Positions 9,367 through 20,430 of a stretch of DNA of 64,000 nucleotides are shown piece after piece; position 1 is the first letter of the stretch, and each line of letters starts with the position of its first letter. The position numbers and the translations under genes were made by a program. Source of the stretch: Chondrus crispus (taxonomy: Eukaryota; Rhodophyta; Florideophyceae; Gigartinales; Gigartinaceae). The stretch is taken from positions 1-64,000 of the forward strand of contig NW_005179253.1 of assembly GCF_000350225.1 (NCBI RefSeq), given 5' to 3'. Under the pieces are notes generated by a model. The model made no database searches. It was not told the origin of the DNA and saw only the letters and a program-made list of their open reading frames with translations.

Positions 9367-10890
9367 TTAGCAGTAGTGATTGTTCACATTAATAGTGAAA
9401 CCGCCCCCGCTGATATTCTGGACGCCAGATAAAAGGTGCATATTACTGTCTTCTTTTTCTGCGCCACCTTCCTGAAAACATTCCTCCACCTCGTCGCCTG
9501 CTGCTAAGTTTTCTTGTCCGTCCTGCGCCGCCTGCTCTTCACACCCGACCTCCACCTTCTGACGTTTCGCATTTGAGTCTCCAAAAATTGCGGCTTGTTG
9601 CTGCATTCCGAGAGCACCTCGTAGGTTGTAGTAGTTTTTCAATGACGACAGATCACGATGTCCTGTTCTCATTGCAACATTCACATCGTTCTGGCCGTCC
9701 TCGAACAGCAACGTCACCACAGAGCCTCTCAATCCATGCAACGTCATACCTTGCTTGACTCCAGTCCCTGTAATTCCCTCCTTTCTACAGATGCTCCCCA
9801 CAATACGTGCAAATGCATTCCGGCCTAGGTGCTGGCGCTTTAAAAAGTTTTCAAACGTCGTTGCGCGAGCATTAGCTGTCAAAAAGAATCGGTCGCTTCC
9901 ACAATCAAGCGAGTTCCTAATCCGCATGTAGTCTTCGAGATCCTCAAATAAATTGAGCTTGCCGCCGAGACACGTCTTGTTCCAAACGCACACCTCCTGA
10001 GGCTTGTCCTGGACAGCCTTCCACCCTCCCGTCGCCGTTTTCGAAGCACCCACGCGGATGCCGATAACTCCACATATTTTCCACACCTGCTCCCCGCCAC
10101 AAGTTATTTTCTGCACTTTTCCAACTGTTAAATTCACCAATGCAGAAGGGCGCATTGTTGTGATCAATGCGACACTAAATACTAGACGTACTTGAAATCC
10201 CAGGGGCGTATCGCGGTCCAGCAGTGGGGACTCATAAAGCTTGATGACGTCTTCTTTCGACAGTACGTTGTGGCTCTCAGCCACAACTCCCGTCGACTGC
10301 TGCAAGCTAAACTTGTTGTCTAGCACAGCCATGAGCCCTTCTGCTGGACAATTGAAAACATCCCCTTCCAGAAGCTTAAGATCATAACCCCACTCATATT
10401 TCAATGCTCTTTGAAGCCCTAAAATGTAGCCTCTCATAGTAATTGGCTTGACTTCCTCACCGGACTACGACCGGTAGTTTACAGCGAATTCAATGAGATG
10501 GAACCGTACGGTTTTTAGCTGCTGGGTCGTCCAAGCAGTGTGGTTCGCTGGTATGTGGCTGTAGTTGCAGTCAGGAAATACGGCCTTCCGTGTCTATAGA
10601 ATTTCCCATTCTGAACGAGACTTGCCCATGAGAATGTGGTCGCGCAGATGCTCTTCCTTTTTAAACGCAGCATCCAAAAATCCGGGACGTGATGTTGTGA
10701 AGCGGGCCACCGCCTTGAGAGAGGATATGTTGGCACGTTTTGTGTTGGCCAGCATACGTTTGCCTAGAAATGCAGTTGCTGCCTTCGAGTGCCGGCGGGA
10801 AGCTGATAGGGGCGTGTCAGGAACGGTCGCATGTGATCCACCAGAACCTGGAGGCGGCGTCCCTGGGACAGACGAAGTGGATGAGGGCAT
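9367..10890 (-). pseudogene. Crypton/DUF3504-like tyrosine recombinase, interrupted by two TAG codons
   Basis: A continuous minus-strand frame from the ATG at 10890 to 9367 is broken only by TAG codons at 10596-10594 and 10467-10465. The C-terminal 356 residues (from 10437) carry the tyrosine-recombinase residues: Arg in TTMRPSAL, His and Arg in LHGLRGS, His in RTGHRDL, and the nucleophile candidate Tyr in SLKNYYNL. The segment just before that ATG (QQLKTVRFHLIEFA, then GEEVKPITMRG) looks like the helical N-terminal core-binding domain of the same family, which shows that the frame upstream of the stops was coding. The C-terminal tail is Glu/Gln-rich with a basic NAKRQK patch. In the family this enzyme cuts and rejoins DNA for transposition. 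The copy is probably dead unless the TAGs are read through or spliced out. Confidence 0.7.
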
Positions 10891-11193
10891 GTTGTGGGGC
10901 CTGATGATGGTGCGGGAGTTGAAGAGAGAATTGGGAGGGGTAGGGGTATTGAGTGAGGGCTAGGAGAGAAAGGGGAGGGGAAGGAGGGGATGGAAAGGAG
11001 TGTTGGGGAATGTCTGAGGCGGGTTTCGGGATGGTCTGAGTAGACGGCAGCAGTCGCGGAAATATCATCGGCGACGACGGCGGCGGAGCCCATCGACAGC
11101 GACGACGGCGGAAAACAGCGATTTATCATTGGTGGACTTGTGTCATACATCTACGTGGCCGAGCATTTCACTGTCAGCCGGTAGACAAGCATA
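10891..11193. other. Upstream region of the recombinase gene
   Basis: It holds strongly strand-biased purine-rich sequence (GGGGAGGGGAAGG-type runs near 10940-11000). On the minus strand it encodes Pro/Ser/His-rich frames in more than one register, with no clear product. Confidence 0.4.
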
Positions 11194-11311
11194 TTGTCCA
11201 CTGGCTACAGCGTGCAGACACGCAGCCTCGTGCTGCGATATGGTGCCCTCGGCAAGCCTCGGGGCACATATCTGCACTCGGCGCGTGTCTGCACTCGTAG
11301 CCAGTGGACAA
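11194..11311. repeat. 118-base hairpin with nested arms
   Basis: The outer arms begin TTGTCCACTGGCTAC and end at the reverse complement GTAGCCAGTGGACAA, spanning about 29 bases with two or three mismatches. An inner stem pairs ATATGGTGCCC with GGGCACATAT. The arms contain GTGCAGACA (11212-11220) and TGTCTGCACT (11286-11295), the same word used in the lox-like sites on the other side of the recombinase gene. It could be a terminal structure of the recombinase-borne element, a foldback element or a small-RNA precursor. Confidence 0.6.
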
Positions 11312-11531
11312 CCCCTATGTGTCCCCTCCTACGAGGAGGGAGTCGCAGTGACGGACTCTGAAGACGTTAACGGAACCGAAGCTGAACGTGTTGGGGTCCC
11401 ATAGATGGGAGGATCCAGGGAAGAGGGGGGTAGCGAGCCTGAAAAGGGGGAACTCATTTTGTCATCACCGAGCTTGCGCTTGATGACCAACAGGGGGGAT
11501 GCTCTCAGAGATGCCTTCACCGACCGGTGCG

Positions 11532-11864
11532 GAGCATCCCTACCGGAAAACAATAAAATCCGTGCTGGTCTTATGGCATTTGAAGAGGAGAGATGGCGGG
11601 AGACTGCCGCTTGTTTTGCCACAAAACCCCTTCGTCATGTTTTTTGGAGGGAAGTCTTTTTGTCTGACCAGTGAGCCTTGGACAACTGGATTGTCTAGGG
11701 TACCAAATTACGGAGAAGCGGAACCTAATTCTTGATATTTGGTTCCGATATTTGCCTCGGAACCAAAAATTTGCTGATTTGGTCGGACCGGTGGGGATGA
11801 CAATCGACATCAAATCATCAAATTTTGGTTATTTGCTTATTTGCTTCTACCGGTGGTGATGCTC
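11532..11864. mobile_element. Possible MITE with imperfect terminal inverted repeats
   Basis: The left end GAGCATCCCTACCGG (11532) matches the reverse complement of the right end, GAGCATCACCACCGG (ending 11864), at 13 of 15 bases. GAGCATC-type ends occur in some Harbinger-like or mariner-like miniature elements. TAA follows the right end but does not precede the left end, so no target duplication is confirmed. The interior has short open frames without recognisable domains. Confidence 0.35.
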
Positions 11865-13720
11865 TAAGGGTCTCCTTTCTGGACTGCGAAAGGAGGACTT
11901 TACAGTGAAAATGTAAATTACAGTACTGGCACACGATTCGGCATTCAACAGAAAATCTAAAAATCGAAGCTATCCATTACAGCGGTTTGCCCATCCTCGG
12001 GATGGAAGACACACCCTCGGTCGCGACAAGCATCAGAAGTGCATGCACAGAGAAGACTAAAACGTGAATGCGCTTCGAATGTGCTCACTGGAATCGAGGG
12101 CGAGGGCGTCACGGTGGCGTTCATCGACAGCAACGGAGATGCAGTTACAGTCGCAGTAGCAGATATGGTCGGCGACAGAGACATGGGTGTGCTAGCCATT
12201 GCGGTTGCGATAGCAGATGTGGTTCGTGACGCTATGTTCGGATACCATTCGGTAAAAAAAAAAATCCTCTGGCGATATTTCAGTGCGCTGTAGAAATCAG
12301 AGATGTGGTTGTGCTCGCAGTCGCAGTTCAGTCGCGGATTTAGATATCGTCTACGTCGCAGACGCCGACTCGATCTGCAGCGGCTGCTGTCCACAGCTAC
12401 AATACCACCATCCAGTTCTTTCTCTCCTTAAAATCTATTGTCTTACCCCACACCTTCGCTTCGTGCACCGCGGGCAACATCAAGCTAATGCTCGCCTTTA
12501 CCCGAAAAAGATTAAGGCGACAGATACACCTACGCTTTCTGTGAAATACGAAATATTAGATCGGAAAGGGTCATGTGTACAACATGGACCCTGTAGCGAG
12601 ACCATAAAGCGCAAAAACGGGAGTGACGAGGGCAGTCTCGCGCATCTTGAGAGATGTTTTGAAACCGAAATTGAGGGAAACGTTATCCCTTCCTTTTGAA
12701 ATTGTCGGTTTTCGGCTGGTGCTCGCAGAGGCGGGGCATGACAAGACGTTTCATTTTGTAGAAAAGAAGGACAGCTACGGATTTGGTCTTCTCCGCCAGA
12801 ATGCCCATCTACATGCCCGGAAGAGCAATACTACCCTGATTTGTGTCAGGGTCTGTTAGTAGGTCGGATGTACTTTGAGCGGGTACAGCCTGGCTTGTCA
12901 CATTAATTTCGAAAGGGTATGCAGAAGGGTATGCAGTGTGAATGGCAGAGTGATTTACAGTTTCGGGATCTTTAATATGTGTCTCTGTGTAGAATGGGTG
13001 GACAACACGTATGTACTGGATGTGGAGGTGAAGCGATATACCGTTTTCCATGACCACGAGGGTAAGCAGTTGCGCCAGTGGAAGGCGGATCAAATTGGGA
13101 AACTAGACTTGCAGATTTCAATGTTGACTCAACAGTTGGCGTAGAAGGGCCGGGGCAAGTATTCCCACCCGGTGCGCCATCATAACAATCATGCAAACTG
13201 CTTTTTTTTGTCGGTACAGGACTCGGGAAGTGTGAAAGCGTTACCGCTCGTGTTGCCCTACTCGCTTTTCATAGGTGAGCATGCAAGCACGACGCTTAAA
13301 TTATCGGGTACAGTACGCGGTAACATGTCGCAAAACACAAATGGACGCGCAGTCCGTATTTTCCAGCCATACGTCCTCCACATGACCCGTTTGTGTAGAC
13401 ATCACACACAAACACGAAGGCCGCAAAGGATTATACGCAATGCACTTGTGGGCATTCGGAGCGATGCTTCTCTGCATTTCTTTAAATTCCAGAGAAGAAC
13501 CATCGTACTACAGTACACTAAAACCCCTCGCCTTCTCAAACAGCCAAAGCGAAGCCGAGTGGCAAAAACGCCGAATCCATCCATCAGCGAGAATGTGCAC
13601 CAGGTGCACCTCCGCAATTCCTTCGAAACCAGCATTGCTATCTTTACAGCAGAATACAATGTTCCTTTCCAGACTTGGAATGTTATCCCGACAGCGTCTC
13701 TACCAATGCTTCTCTCAGCA
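11865..13720. other. Intergenic, no gene recognised
   Basis: Several short frames exist on both strands, but none shows a domain or a convincing codon pattern. A short direct repeat (GGGTATGCAGAA, then GGGTATGCAG) occurs near 12916-12937. An A-rich run lies at about 12252-12264. The right end is the downstream flank of cystathionine gamma-synthase. Confidence 0.45.
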
Positions 13721-15247
13721 TCACACAAACCTCAGCGCCTGCTCAATGTCATCCACCAGGTCATGGGTGTCCTCAATCCCACAAGAGTACCTCACTAGCC
13801 CATTGTTGATACCGAGCCTCTTCCTCTCCTTCAGCGGCTGATCAAAGTACCCCATAATACATACCTGCTCCACCAAAGATTCACACCCGCCAAGCGACGG
13901 TCCAATGTATGGAATCTTCAACCCGTCAACAAACCTCCCGGTAGCTTCGAAAGTCTCCCTCGACCACTCGTCCCCATTTCCGCGAAGCTCAAAACTCAGG
14001 ACACCCCCAAACCCTTTTTGGAAGAGCCTGCTCCCCACTTCGTAGTCCACGTGACTCTCCAGCGTCGGGTAGTGCACTTTGGCAACTTTCGGGTGCCTAC
14101 TGAGAAACTCAGCCACGGCCGCCGCGTTCCTGTTGTGCGCTTCCATGCGCACTCCAAGTGTCTTCATGCCTCTGCTGATGAGGAACGACACGTGGGGATC
14201 AACGACACCGCCCATGACGCCTAGCATACCCTTGACTTTCTTGATGAGGTCGGCGCGTCCTGCTAGGGCGCCGCACATCACATCCTGGTGACCTGAGAGA
14301 TATTTAGTTGCAGAATGAAGAACTAAATCAGCACCAAAGTCAATCGGACGAAAGTTAACCGGCGTCGCAAACGTAGTGTCGATGACAGAAACGGTGCCGT
14401 GCGGACGGCAGATGCGAGAAATTTCTGCGACATCAACGACGCGGATTAGCGGATTAGTCGGGGACTCAGAAAAATACATGTCAGCCCCGCGAGTCTCGAG
14501 GACTCTGCGAAGACCATCCATATCGGCAGGGTCCAAAACTGTGCAGTCGATGCCCATCTTGGGCAGGACAGTGGTGATAAACTGCCTGGTGCGACGGTAG
14601 CAATCGGTGGTGACGACGATATGACCGTTTTCCGGAATGAGGGCCATAAGCATGGTAGTGACAGCGCACATGCCCGATGCGGAGAGGACGCAGTCCTCGG
14701 CGTGATCCAAGGCCATGACCTTTTCCTCGACTGCGCGAGTAGTGGGATTGCCATAGCGAGCATACTCGTACGACTGGTACGTGCCGCGATTGTACTCGAT
14801 ACAATCTTCTGTGGACCTAAAAGTGAATGTGGCGCTCTGCACAATGGGGGTATGAATGGCATCGAGCATGGCCTTGAGGTTGAGCGGAGTCCGGACCCTC
14901 TCGCCAGCATGAACAGAGACAGTCTGATCGCTAGGGTTTGCAAGAAGAGAGTTGAGAGGGGATGTTCCCGAGCGGGGATCATGACCAAGCTCTGCGACGA
15001 GCTTGTCGATTGAGGTGGGACTAGTCTGCGGTGGACGGGCGACGTATGCATTCACGGTTTCGTCCTCCGTCGAGGGCGGGGCCGGCGGGGCAGAGACTGG
15101 GGGAGTGGGTGGGGCTTGCTCGCTGAGCGTGGCGCGCACGTGGCTGGCCGTGCGGATAGGGGAACAGTGTGGAGGCGGCATGCCGCGGGTCCAGCCGCGG
15201 TCGCTACGGGCCGGGGTCCATACGGGGTGCGAGAAGGCGAGGACCAT
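13721..15247 (-). CDS. CGS1: Cystathionine gamma-synthase, probably plastid-targeted
   Basis: A PLP enzyme of the Cys/Met metabolism family. In plants it joins O-phosphohomoserine (O-acyl homoserine in bacteria) with cysteine to give cystathionine, the first committed step of methionine synthesis. From the ATG at 15247 the product has 508 residues. Residues 1-100 lack family similarity and are rich in Ser, Ala, Pro and Arg, as in a plastid transit peptide plus linker. SVHAGER at 111-117 opens the catalytic part. YEYARYGNPT at about 160-169 and SASGM at 189-193 contact the cofactor, and Lys315 in HSATKYLSGH is the expected PLP Schiff-base lysine. The frame extends upstream to 15382, but the ATG at 15247 gives the better leader. 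Methionine gamma-lyase is a related alternative; the plastid-like leader favours the synthase. No intron is needed. Confidence 0.88.
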   Translation of the reverse strand: MVLAFSHPVWTPARSDRGWTRGMPPPHCSPIRTASHVRATLSEQAPPTPPVSAPPAPPSTEDETVNAYVARPPQTSPTSIDKLVAELGHDPRSGTSPLNSLLANPSDQTVSVHAGERVRTPLNLKAMLDAIHTPIVQSATFTFRSTEDCIEYNRGTYQSYEYARYGNPTTRAVEEKVMALDHAEDCVLSASGMCAVTTMLMALIPENGHIVVTTDCYRRTRQFITTVLPKMGIDCTVLDPADMDGLRRVLETRGADMYFSESPTNPLIRVVDVAEISRICRPHGTVSVIDTTFATPVNFRPIDFGADLVLHSATKYLSGHQDVMCGALAGRADLIKKVKGMLGVMGGVVDPHVSFLISRGMKTLGVRMEAHNRNAAAVAEFLSRHPKVAKVHYPTLESHVDYEVGSRLFQKGFGGVLSFELRGNGDEWSRETFEATGRFVDGLKIPYIGPSLGGCESLVEQVCIMGYFDQPLKERKRLGINNGLVRYSCGIEDTHDLVDDIEQALRFV

Positions 15248-17912
15248 AGTGGAAATCCGTAGTGAGGCAAGAGGATGAGCGCTGAAGATATGGGATGGTG
15301 TGCGAAGCGAAAAGAGGATGGCGACGAGGTTCCAAAAAGCCGAGCGTGTGCGGGCACCTCGGTGTGGGTATGTATGTCTCACAGAGGGTTTAAACGGGCT
15401 GTGCGTAAGCGAGCAGGAGCACTCCGGGCGGATGGTGCATCGCAGCCGGGCCGTCCGAGATGAGCTCTAGAGGGAGAAAGATCTGCTGTTGTTTTTGTTT
15501 AATGGGTTCATAGAAAATAAGTTATTTTGATCGGGCCACGTTTCTTCGGTACAGTACGAGGGGTCTCACTGGTTCGGTCACAGGCATGGGCAAGCAACGA
15601 AAAGCGCCACCGCCACAGCCATGGCCGTTGTGCACGTGTACAGGTGTACACCATGTCCAACACTAAGTACACGTGGAGATTGATACACGTGGCCTAAGAT
15701 TCCAGGCCGCGAAATGTTAGATATTTTTCGAGAATCCGGAAGCCGCCACCACCATTTTATATTCTTTGTTGTTCGCCTTGCTTCTTGTGTACAGCACACA
15801 GTGTTGTGGTGTACAGCGCATTGCCTGCTGGGGTGTCCAATTGCGTCAAGAGATGGCTCCACGTCCCACGCGGCATTAGCTCCACGCTGTCGAGTGGATT
15901 TCTTGTCTCCCTTAATCTGGTCCTCCTTGCAGTGAACTCCTGTGCCTGCTCGGAACTCGTCTCCCCTGCTATTTTATGCCCAACTGGCACAGCGTTTACA
16001 GTGTAGTATTGAGAGGCTCGCTGCCCAGACTCAGCCTCGACCGCAGTGTTCACAGCCGACGTAGGCTACAGTACAACCGTATGTGCCGCGCTGGAAGAGA
16101 GCAAGATGGTATCTCTGATTCGGAGCCAGATTAAATGTGTACGGATAGAGCAACGATTCATTGATGGTCTAATTTCTGTATCGTGCAATAACGGAAACAG
16201 GAACAAACGTCCCCATCCCCATGCCTACAATAGTTCGTAGACGCAAGATTGGATACGCGGAGAGGAAGGAAGCAGCTGAACCGTCGACGTCGGCTAGGTG
16301 CGGATGTGTACGTTGTTGTATCTTAGAGAGTGGTGAACAAAAGGGCAAACATGGCGGAGACGCATGTCGCAAAAGCACAGCAGAGAGGTAGTATGTATTC
16401 CCTGCGAATATGGTTGCGTTGATACATGAATGGATGTCAACGCGAAAACTGAGACAAAGCAATTACTAACGGTAACACGCACCGACTCAAATAGACAGTC
16501 AATAGTCGGTGCGTGTCTGCAGCGTCGGCTAGCGCTTGTGGATGTGGCGAAGGAGTCTGCTTTGCTGGCGACGACTCTACACAGGCGTTGGTAGACCGCC
16601 GAGAATGCCGTGTGTGCGGAATGAAGATGAAGGGAGGGTTGCGGGCAGAAGAGGAGGCGCAGGCAGTTTGAGGCACCACAAAGATGCAATGGAATGAGAG
16701 AAGAACGAGATTCGAGAGTAAGCAGCGGAGGGCGAAGGTGCCGATTTAGTCGGCGTGGCGCAATCGTATTGGCCGTTCGAAGCAATAGCGAGTGACGGAG
16801 TTTCAAACCGCGGGCAGTGTACAGTGTACAGTGTACACTCACAAACGTGTTGCACGGCTTGGCTGTTTCGTGGGTCTTTCGCTGATGCTTACTGTCCAAC
16901 AGAGGTCAATTAGCCATGCTGCTTGCTTGATGTCAACCACAATCCACCTATGTAGAACTGTCAACAGTTCTACATAGGTGGATTGTGGGAAAGCAGGGCG
17001 TATGCCTTTTGCGGCTTTCTGCATCAGTGCAGGGCCCTTGACGCCAGCGAGGTAATGGTCTTCCGGTAAGGAGTCGTCTTCTCTCAGCATCAGTGTACTG
17101 TACAGTGCAGTGAAGACAATAATTTGTTTCTGCTCTTCTCGAAAGGGTCAACTGTGCGATGTGGTGCCGCTACCGCCGCATTTTGTTGGAGGAGAAAGAG
17201 GGGAAGAATGAGGTCTATGGGTCTGCATAAAAAAATTCGCCTGCCACAGTATGCCCGCAACTGAGTGGAGTCTTCGACCGATACTGTAAGAGCCCCCGAA
17301 TATATGAACAAGGGTATCGTGTAATCGTGCGAGACTGAACGTTGGCTGCGGTTAAAGGTGAGCTCCCCTCATAATTACAGCTATGTTTCTGGTCTATTTT
17401 GCGGAATGCATCTGTAAGAGCATGTATTGTTGTCTGTTGTCCTGGGAAGCCCGGGTCGTTGCAGGAGTTCCGCAAGGGGGAGGCATCGCGCTCTACTGGA
17501 ACTGTACTTAGTCTTGCGATCGGCACTGGAACTAACACGCAGCACGCCAGCAGAGGGCATATTTTCGTTTGAGCGTTTCTACATTTCGCCCTCCGTTCAG
17601 CCCCACGACCACCCCGATTGGCTGCCCGATTGGGGCAAAATCCCCNCGATGGGGGCAAATTCCCCGGTCCCCTAATGGCCTGGCCTGGAAAAAAAAACTT
17701 TAAATGGGCCCCCCCCCCCCCCTCTTGTTTTCTCCCCCCCTCCCCACCCCCACATGCCCAACACTGCCACGCCCCAGCACTCGCATTTTTTCCACATCTT
17801 GTCTGTCTTGCCGTGCCCCTTGTCCTCACCCTTCCTCCCCCGCTGTCCCTCCCGCTCCGCAATCCCCATCTCCCTACTTTTCCCCACCCCTCTCTGTTGG
17901 CCCTCTCCCATC
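15248..17912. other. 2.7-kb intergenic region between divergent genes
   Basis: It separates cystathionine gamma-synthase (minus) from the Gln-rich protein (plus). It contains many GTACAGT/ACTGTAC-type words (for example 16810-16835, three nearly tandem GTGTACA units, and 17094-17106), the perfect palindrome at 16937-16988, and C-rich runs just upstream of the plus-strand gene (17710-17760). One ambiguous base is at 17646. No gene is recognised; the short frames on both strands look random. Confidence 0.5.
16937..16988. repeat. Perfect 52-base palindrome
   Basis: Two perfectly complementary 25-base arms, starting CCACAATCCACC and ending GGTGGATTGTGG, are separated by a 2-base loop (CA at 16962-16963). 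A hairpin this long and perfect is unexpected by chance. It could form a cruciform or a foldback transcript, or it could be the remnant of a palindromic insertion. Confidence 0.9.
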
Positions 17913-20186
17913 ATGTCTAACGACACCCCTCTTGCCGCTTCCTCCTCGCGCTCTTCTCGCCCTCCGTCCGACCCCGACCAACGTCGCGTTACCATCTGGA
18001 ACCGCAGGCAAGGCCGCAAGATCGCCGGAAACGCCGCCCCGCTCTCGAAGAACCTCGAGGACTACTTGCGCAAGCATCCATATTGCGAACGCTATGACGG
18101 CCAGGACCGCGCCACCCGCTACACCACACATCGTCGCATCTTACCCCAGGGAGCTCATAACCCGAACCAACAACACATCCTTCGCCCACCCCAGCAAGTC
18201 TTTATGCATCCAGCTCAGGTCCTCGTCACCGGTCAACACCCACCTCTTGATCCCAGGGGTCTTCCATTAAGGGTACCAGCCCTCATTCCCATACAAGCAC
18301 CCATTCATACCGCTCCACCGTCCACCTCGCAGTCCGCTCCGCTCAACCATCACGCAAACATTCACCCACAACAGACAGAACCGCTTCTGTACTATGGGCC
18401 GTCTCTGCCACAACAGCAGCAACAAATACAACAAACGCTGCACCAGCAGCAACACCCCCCATCGTACAACCCTGCCGCCCTACAAAATCACGATCCCAAG
18501 GCCCTCAACCAGGTTCCCACTTTAAACCCACATAAGCCTCCTACCTCACAAAGCTTCTTCCCCAACGGAATTTCAACCGACACGGCCGCCTTCCCCGACC
18601 CTGCCACTGCCACACGTGTCATATCGGAGCGCTCGGCAAATGCAAAGGCTCAAGCGCACCTCGCAATTGCCAACGCCCAAGAACAAGCAAAAGCGGAAGT
18701 CCGACGCGGTCAGCCTCGCGAAAATGATCGTCAGCGTCAAGCTTCAAGTCAAGACCACAATCAAAGTCCCCATCAGCCTCAACATCAGCACCATAATCTT
18801 CAACCTTCTCAGCCCGATCACAACGAAATTCACCAAAGCGACCCTGTTTCACAGATTAACCCGCAAGGGAATGACGTCGATGTGAATACCGCTGCGGTAC
18901 TGCAGCAATTGCAAGACGGCCTATCCCACCACCCCGACACGGCCGAGCACCAGTCACATGGCCAGGGTCAGCTTACCCCAGCTCAACTCGTTGTCAATAT
19001 GAAGGCTATGTATGAAGTACAGCAGAAGAGTACACAACAAAGCAGACCCACACACATTCCTACACCGCAACTGATTTCTCAACCAAACCCGCACGACGTG
19101 CCACAAGAACAGCATCATCACCAACCCACACATCATCAACCCACACATCATCACCGTGACGAACAGTTTCAACGACTGCATGACCACCATCACGGTGACG
19201 CTGTACAAGACAAAAAGGGTCTCAGCGTGAGCGGGGCAATGCCTCCGTTACATCAGTTTGCTGCGCATGCTTCCCACTCGCAACAGAACACCATTGATGT
19301 TGACGCTGCAACCTATCAGCTGGCCGGTACCAGACTCGAAGGCGAAGAAGTTAGTGCAGTCGCGGCTGCCAGTGCTGCCATGCGCCGACAAAATCAGTCC
19401 CCGACATATGACAACTCGAACATCATGCGCACAGATTCAACGGACATGGACGTCGGCTCCACCACCCTGTCCTTCTCCGGGAGCGGCACGGACTCGGTGG
19501 CCTTGGCCACTGGTAAAGAACAATTGCAGCAGCAGCAGCTGCGACGACCAAATCAACCTGAGAACCAAGATTTAGAAGATGGCAAGGATGCCAAGAAGGT
19601 ACGCGCAGACCATGTGGATAATTTCTTGAACGGCCAGCCGGCCTCATTTAGCTTTCCGGCAAACGGCCAGATGTTTGATGCGTTCCAACTGCCAAATGGA
19701 AAAATCCCCCCATCAATCAGCCAGTCGTTTAGCTTCATCATGAAAGGCGGCCCTTCGAGAGAAAGTTCAATGGAGTTTAGAAAAAACACTTTGAACGGAG
19801 GGAACCGAGACATGTCCATTGATTTTTTGAAACGGGACTTATCAATGGAGCTCGTCAGCCAAGTGAGGAAATCGTCTGGGGATCAGGTCTCAAGTGAACT
19901 TCCTCGTGACATGAGTGTCGACTTCCTTGGGAGGGCTTTAAGTCAAGCAAACAGAGACTTCAGCATGGAAATGCAGTTCCCGCAAAATCATCTCCTGAAC
20001 CTTGCCGGCAAAGGCATGAGCATGAGCCATCCCGCCTTCACCGCCCAGGGGGCGATAACTGTCCGGTGCACAATCGAGAGAGGATTTGAATCGCGAGTTT
20101 GTGTCTGCGGGGTCAACCGGCCAGCAAGGAGAGCAGAGTCGTCCCGGGGGCGTCATGCGCTCAAAGATTGGTCAATCGCAGGATGA
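17913..20186 (+). CDS. Gln/His/Pro-rich protein with C-terminal RDMS-DFL repeats
   Basis: I do not recognise this gene. From the ATG at 17913 it encodes about 757 residues. The N-terminus has a conserved-looking block ([19 protein letters not shown], then [11 protein letters not shown] and YDGQD) that stands out from a long low-complexity middle rich in Gln, His, Pro and Asn. Near the C-terminus a short motif recurs: [38 protein letters not shown] and NRDFSMEM. Low-complexity Gln/His with one small conserved block is common in transcription regulators, so a nuclear role is plausible, but this is inference. The last 40 or so residues before 20186 lose this character, while the next frame carries a plausible continuation to 20289; a one-base shift near 20060 is likely. 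C-rich runs precede the start. Confidence 0.7.
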   Translation: MSNDTPLAASSSRSSRPPSDPDQRRVTIWNRRQGRKIAGNAAPLSKNLEDYLRKHPYCERYDGQDRATRYTTHRRILPQGAHNPNQQHILRPPQQVFMHPAQVLVTGQHPPLDPRGLPLRVPALIPIQAPIHTAPPSTSQSAPLNHHANIHPQQTEPLLYYGPSLPQQQQQIQQTLHQQQHPPSYNPAALQNHDPKALNQVPTLNPHKPPTSQSFFPNGISTDTAAFPDPATATRVISERSANAKAQAHLAIANAQEQAKAEVRRGQPRENDRQRQASSQDHNQSPHQPQHQHHNLQPSQPDHNEIHQSDPVSQINPQGNDVDVNTAAVLQQLQDGLSHHPDTAEHQSHGQGQLTPAQLVVNMKAMYEVQQKSTQQSRPTHIPTPQLISQPNPHDVPQEQHHHQPTHHQPTHHHRDEQFQRLHDHHHGDAVQDKKGLSVSGAMPPLHQFAAHASHSQQNTIDVDAATYQLAGTRLEGEEVSAVAAASAAMRRQNQSPTYDNSNIMRTDSTDMDVGSTTLSFSGSGTDSVALATGKEQLQQQQLRRPNQPENQDLEDGKDAKKVRADHVDNFLNGQPASFSFPANGQMFDAFQLPNGKIPPSISQSFSFIMKGGPSRESSMEFRKNTLNGGNRDMSIDFLKRDLSMELVSQVRKSSGDQVSSELPRDMSVDFLGRALSQANRDFSMEMQFPQNHLLNLAGKGMSMSHPAFTAQGAITVRCTIERGFESRVCVCGVNRPARRAESSRGRHALKDWSIAG

Positions 20187-20289
20187 TCTGATGATCCATA
20201 CGTTAGGGAATCAGGCCAATTTGCACAACCGTCGACGAGGAATCAATGGAAGTATTGAGGACTTTCGTGAGGTCTTGCATCCGTTTTAA
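20074..20289 (+). other. Probable frameshifted C-terminus of the Gln-rich protein
   Basis: In a frame one base ahead of the main gene, the sequence reads [11 protein letters not shown], then [15 protein letters not shown] and ends IEDFREVLHPF with a stop at 20287-20289. Its composition matches the upstream protein (Gln, Asn, acidic and Ser residues) better than the main frame does after 20060. I infer a one-base insertion in this copy or a sequence error. Confidence 0.45.
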
Positions 20290-20430
20290 CAATGCTTTAA
20301 TATGAAATCTTTTCAATGTTCTATAGACTGCTGAATGTACAGTATTGTAAAGTAGGAGTCGAGCTCGGAGTGTGTACGTTTCTCATTTGGTACAAGTCAT
20401 TTCGGCGGTGTAACTGGAAGCAGTCTGTTA

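Noticed and set aside
11957-12394. 145-residue minus-strand frame
   Set aside because: Its Ala/Thr/Ser repeats come from a degenerate short nucleotide repeat; no domain and no flank support.
13172-13798. 208-residue plus-strand frame
   Set aside because: It runs into the 3' end of the strongly supported cystathionine gamma-synthase on the other strand and has no recognisable domain.
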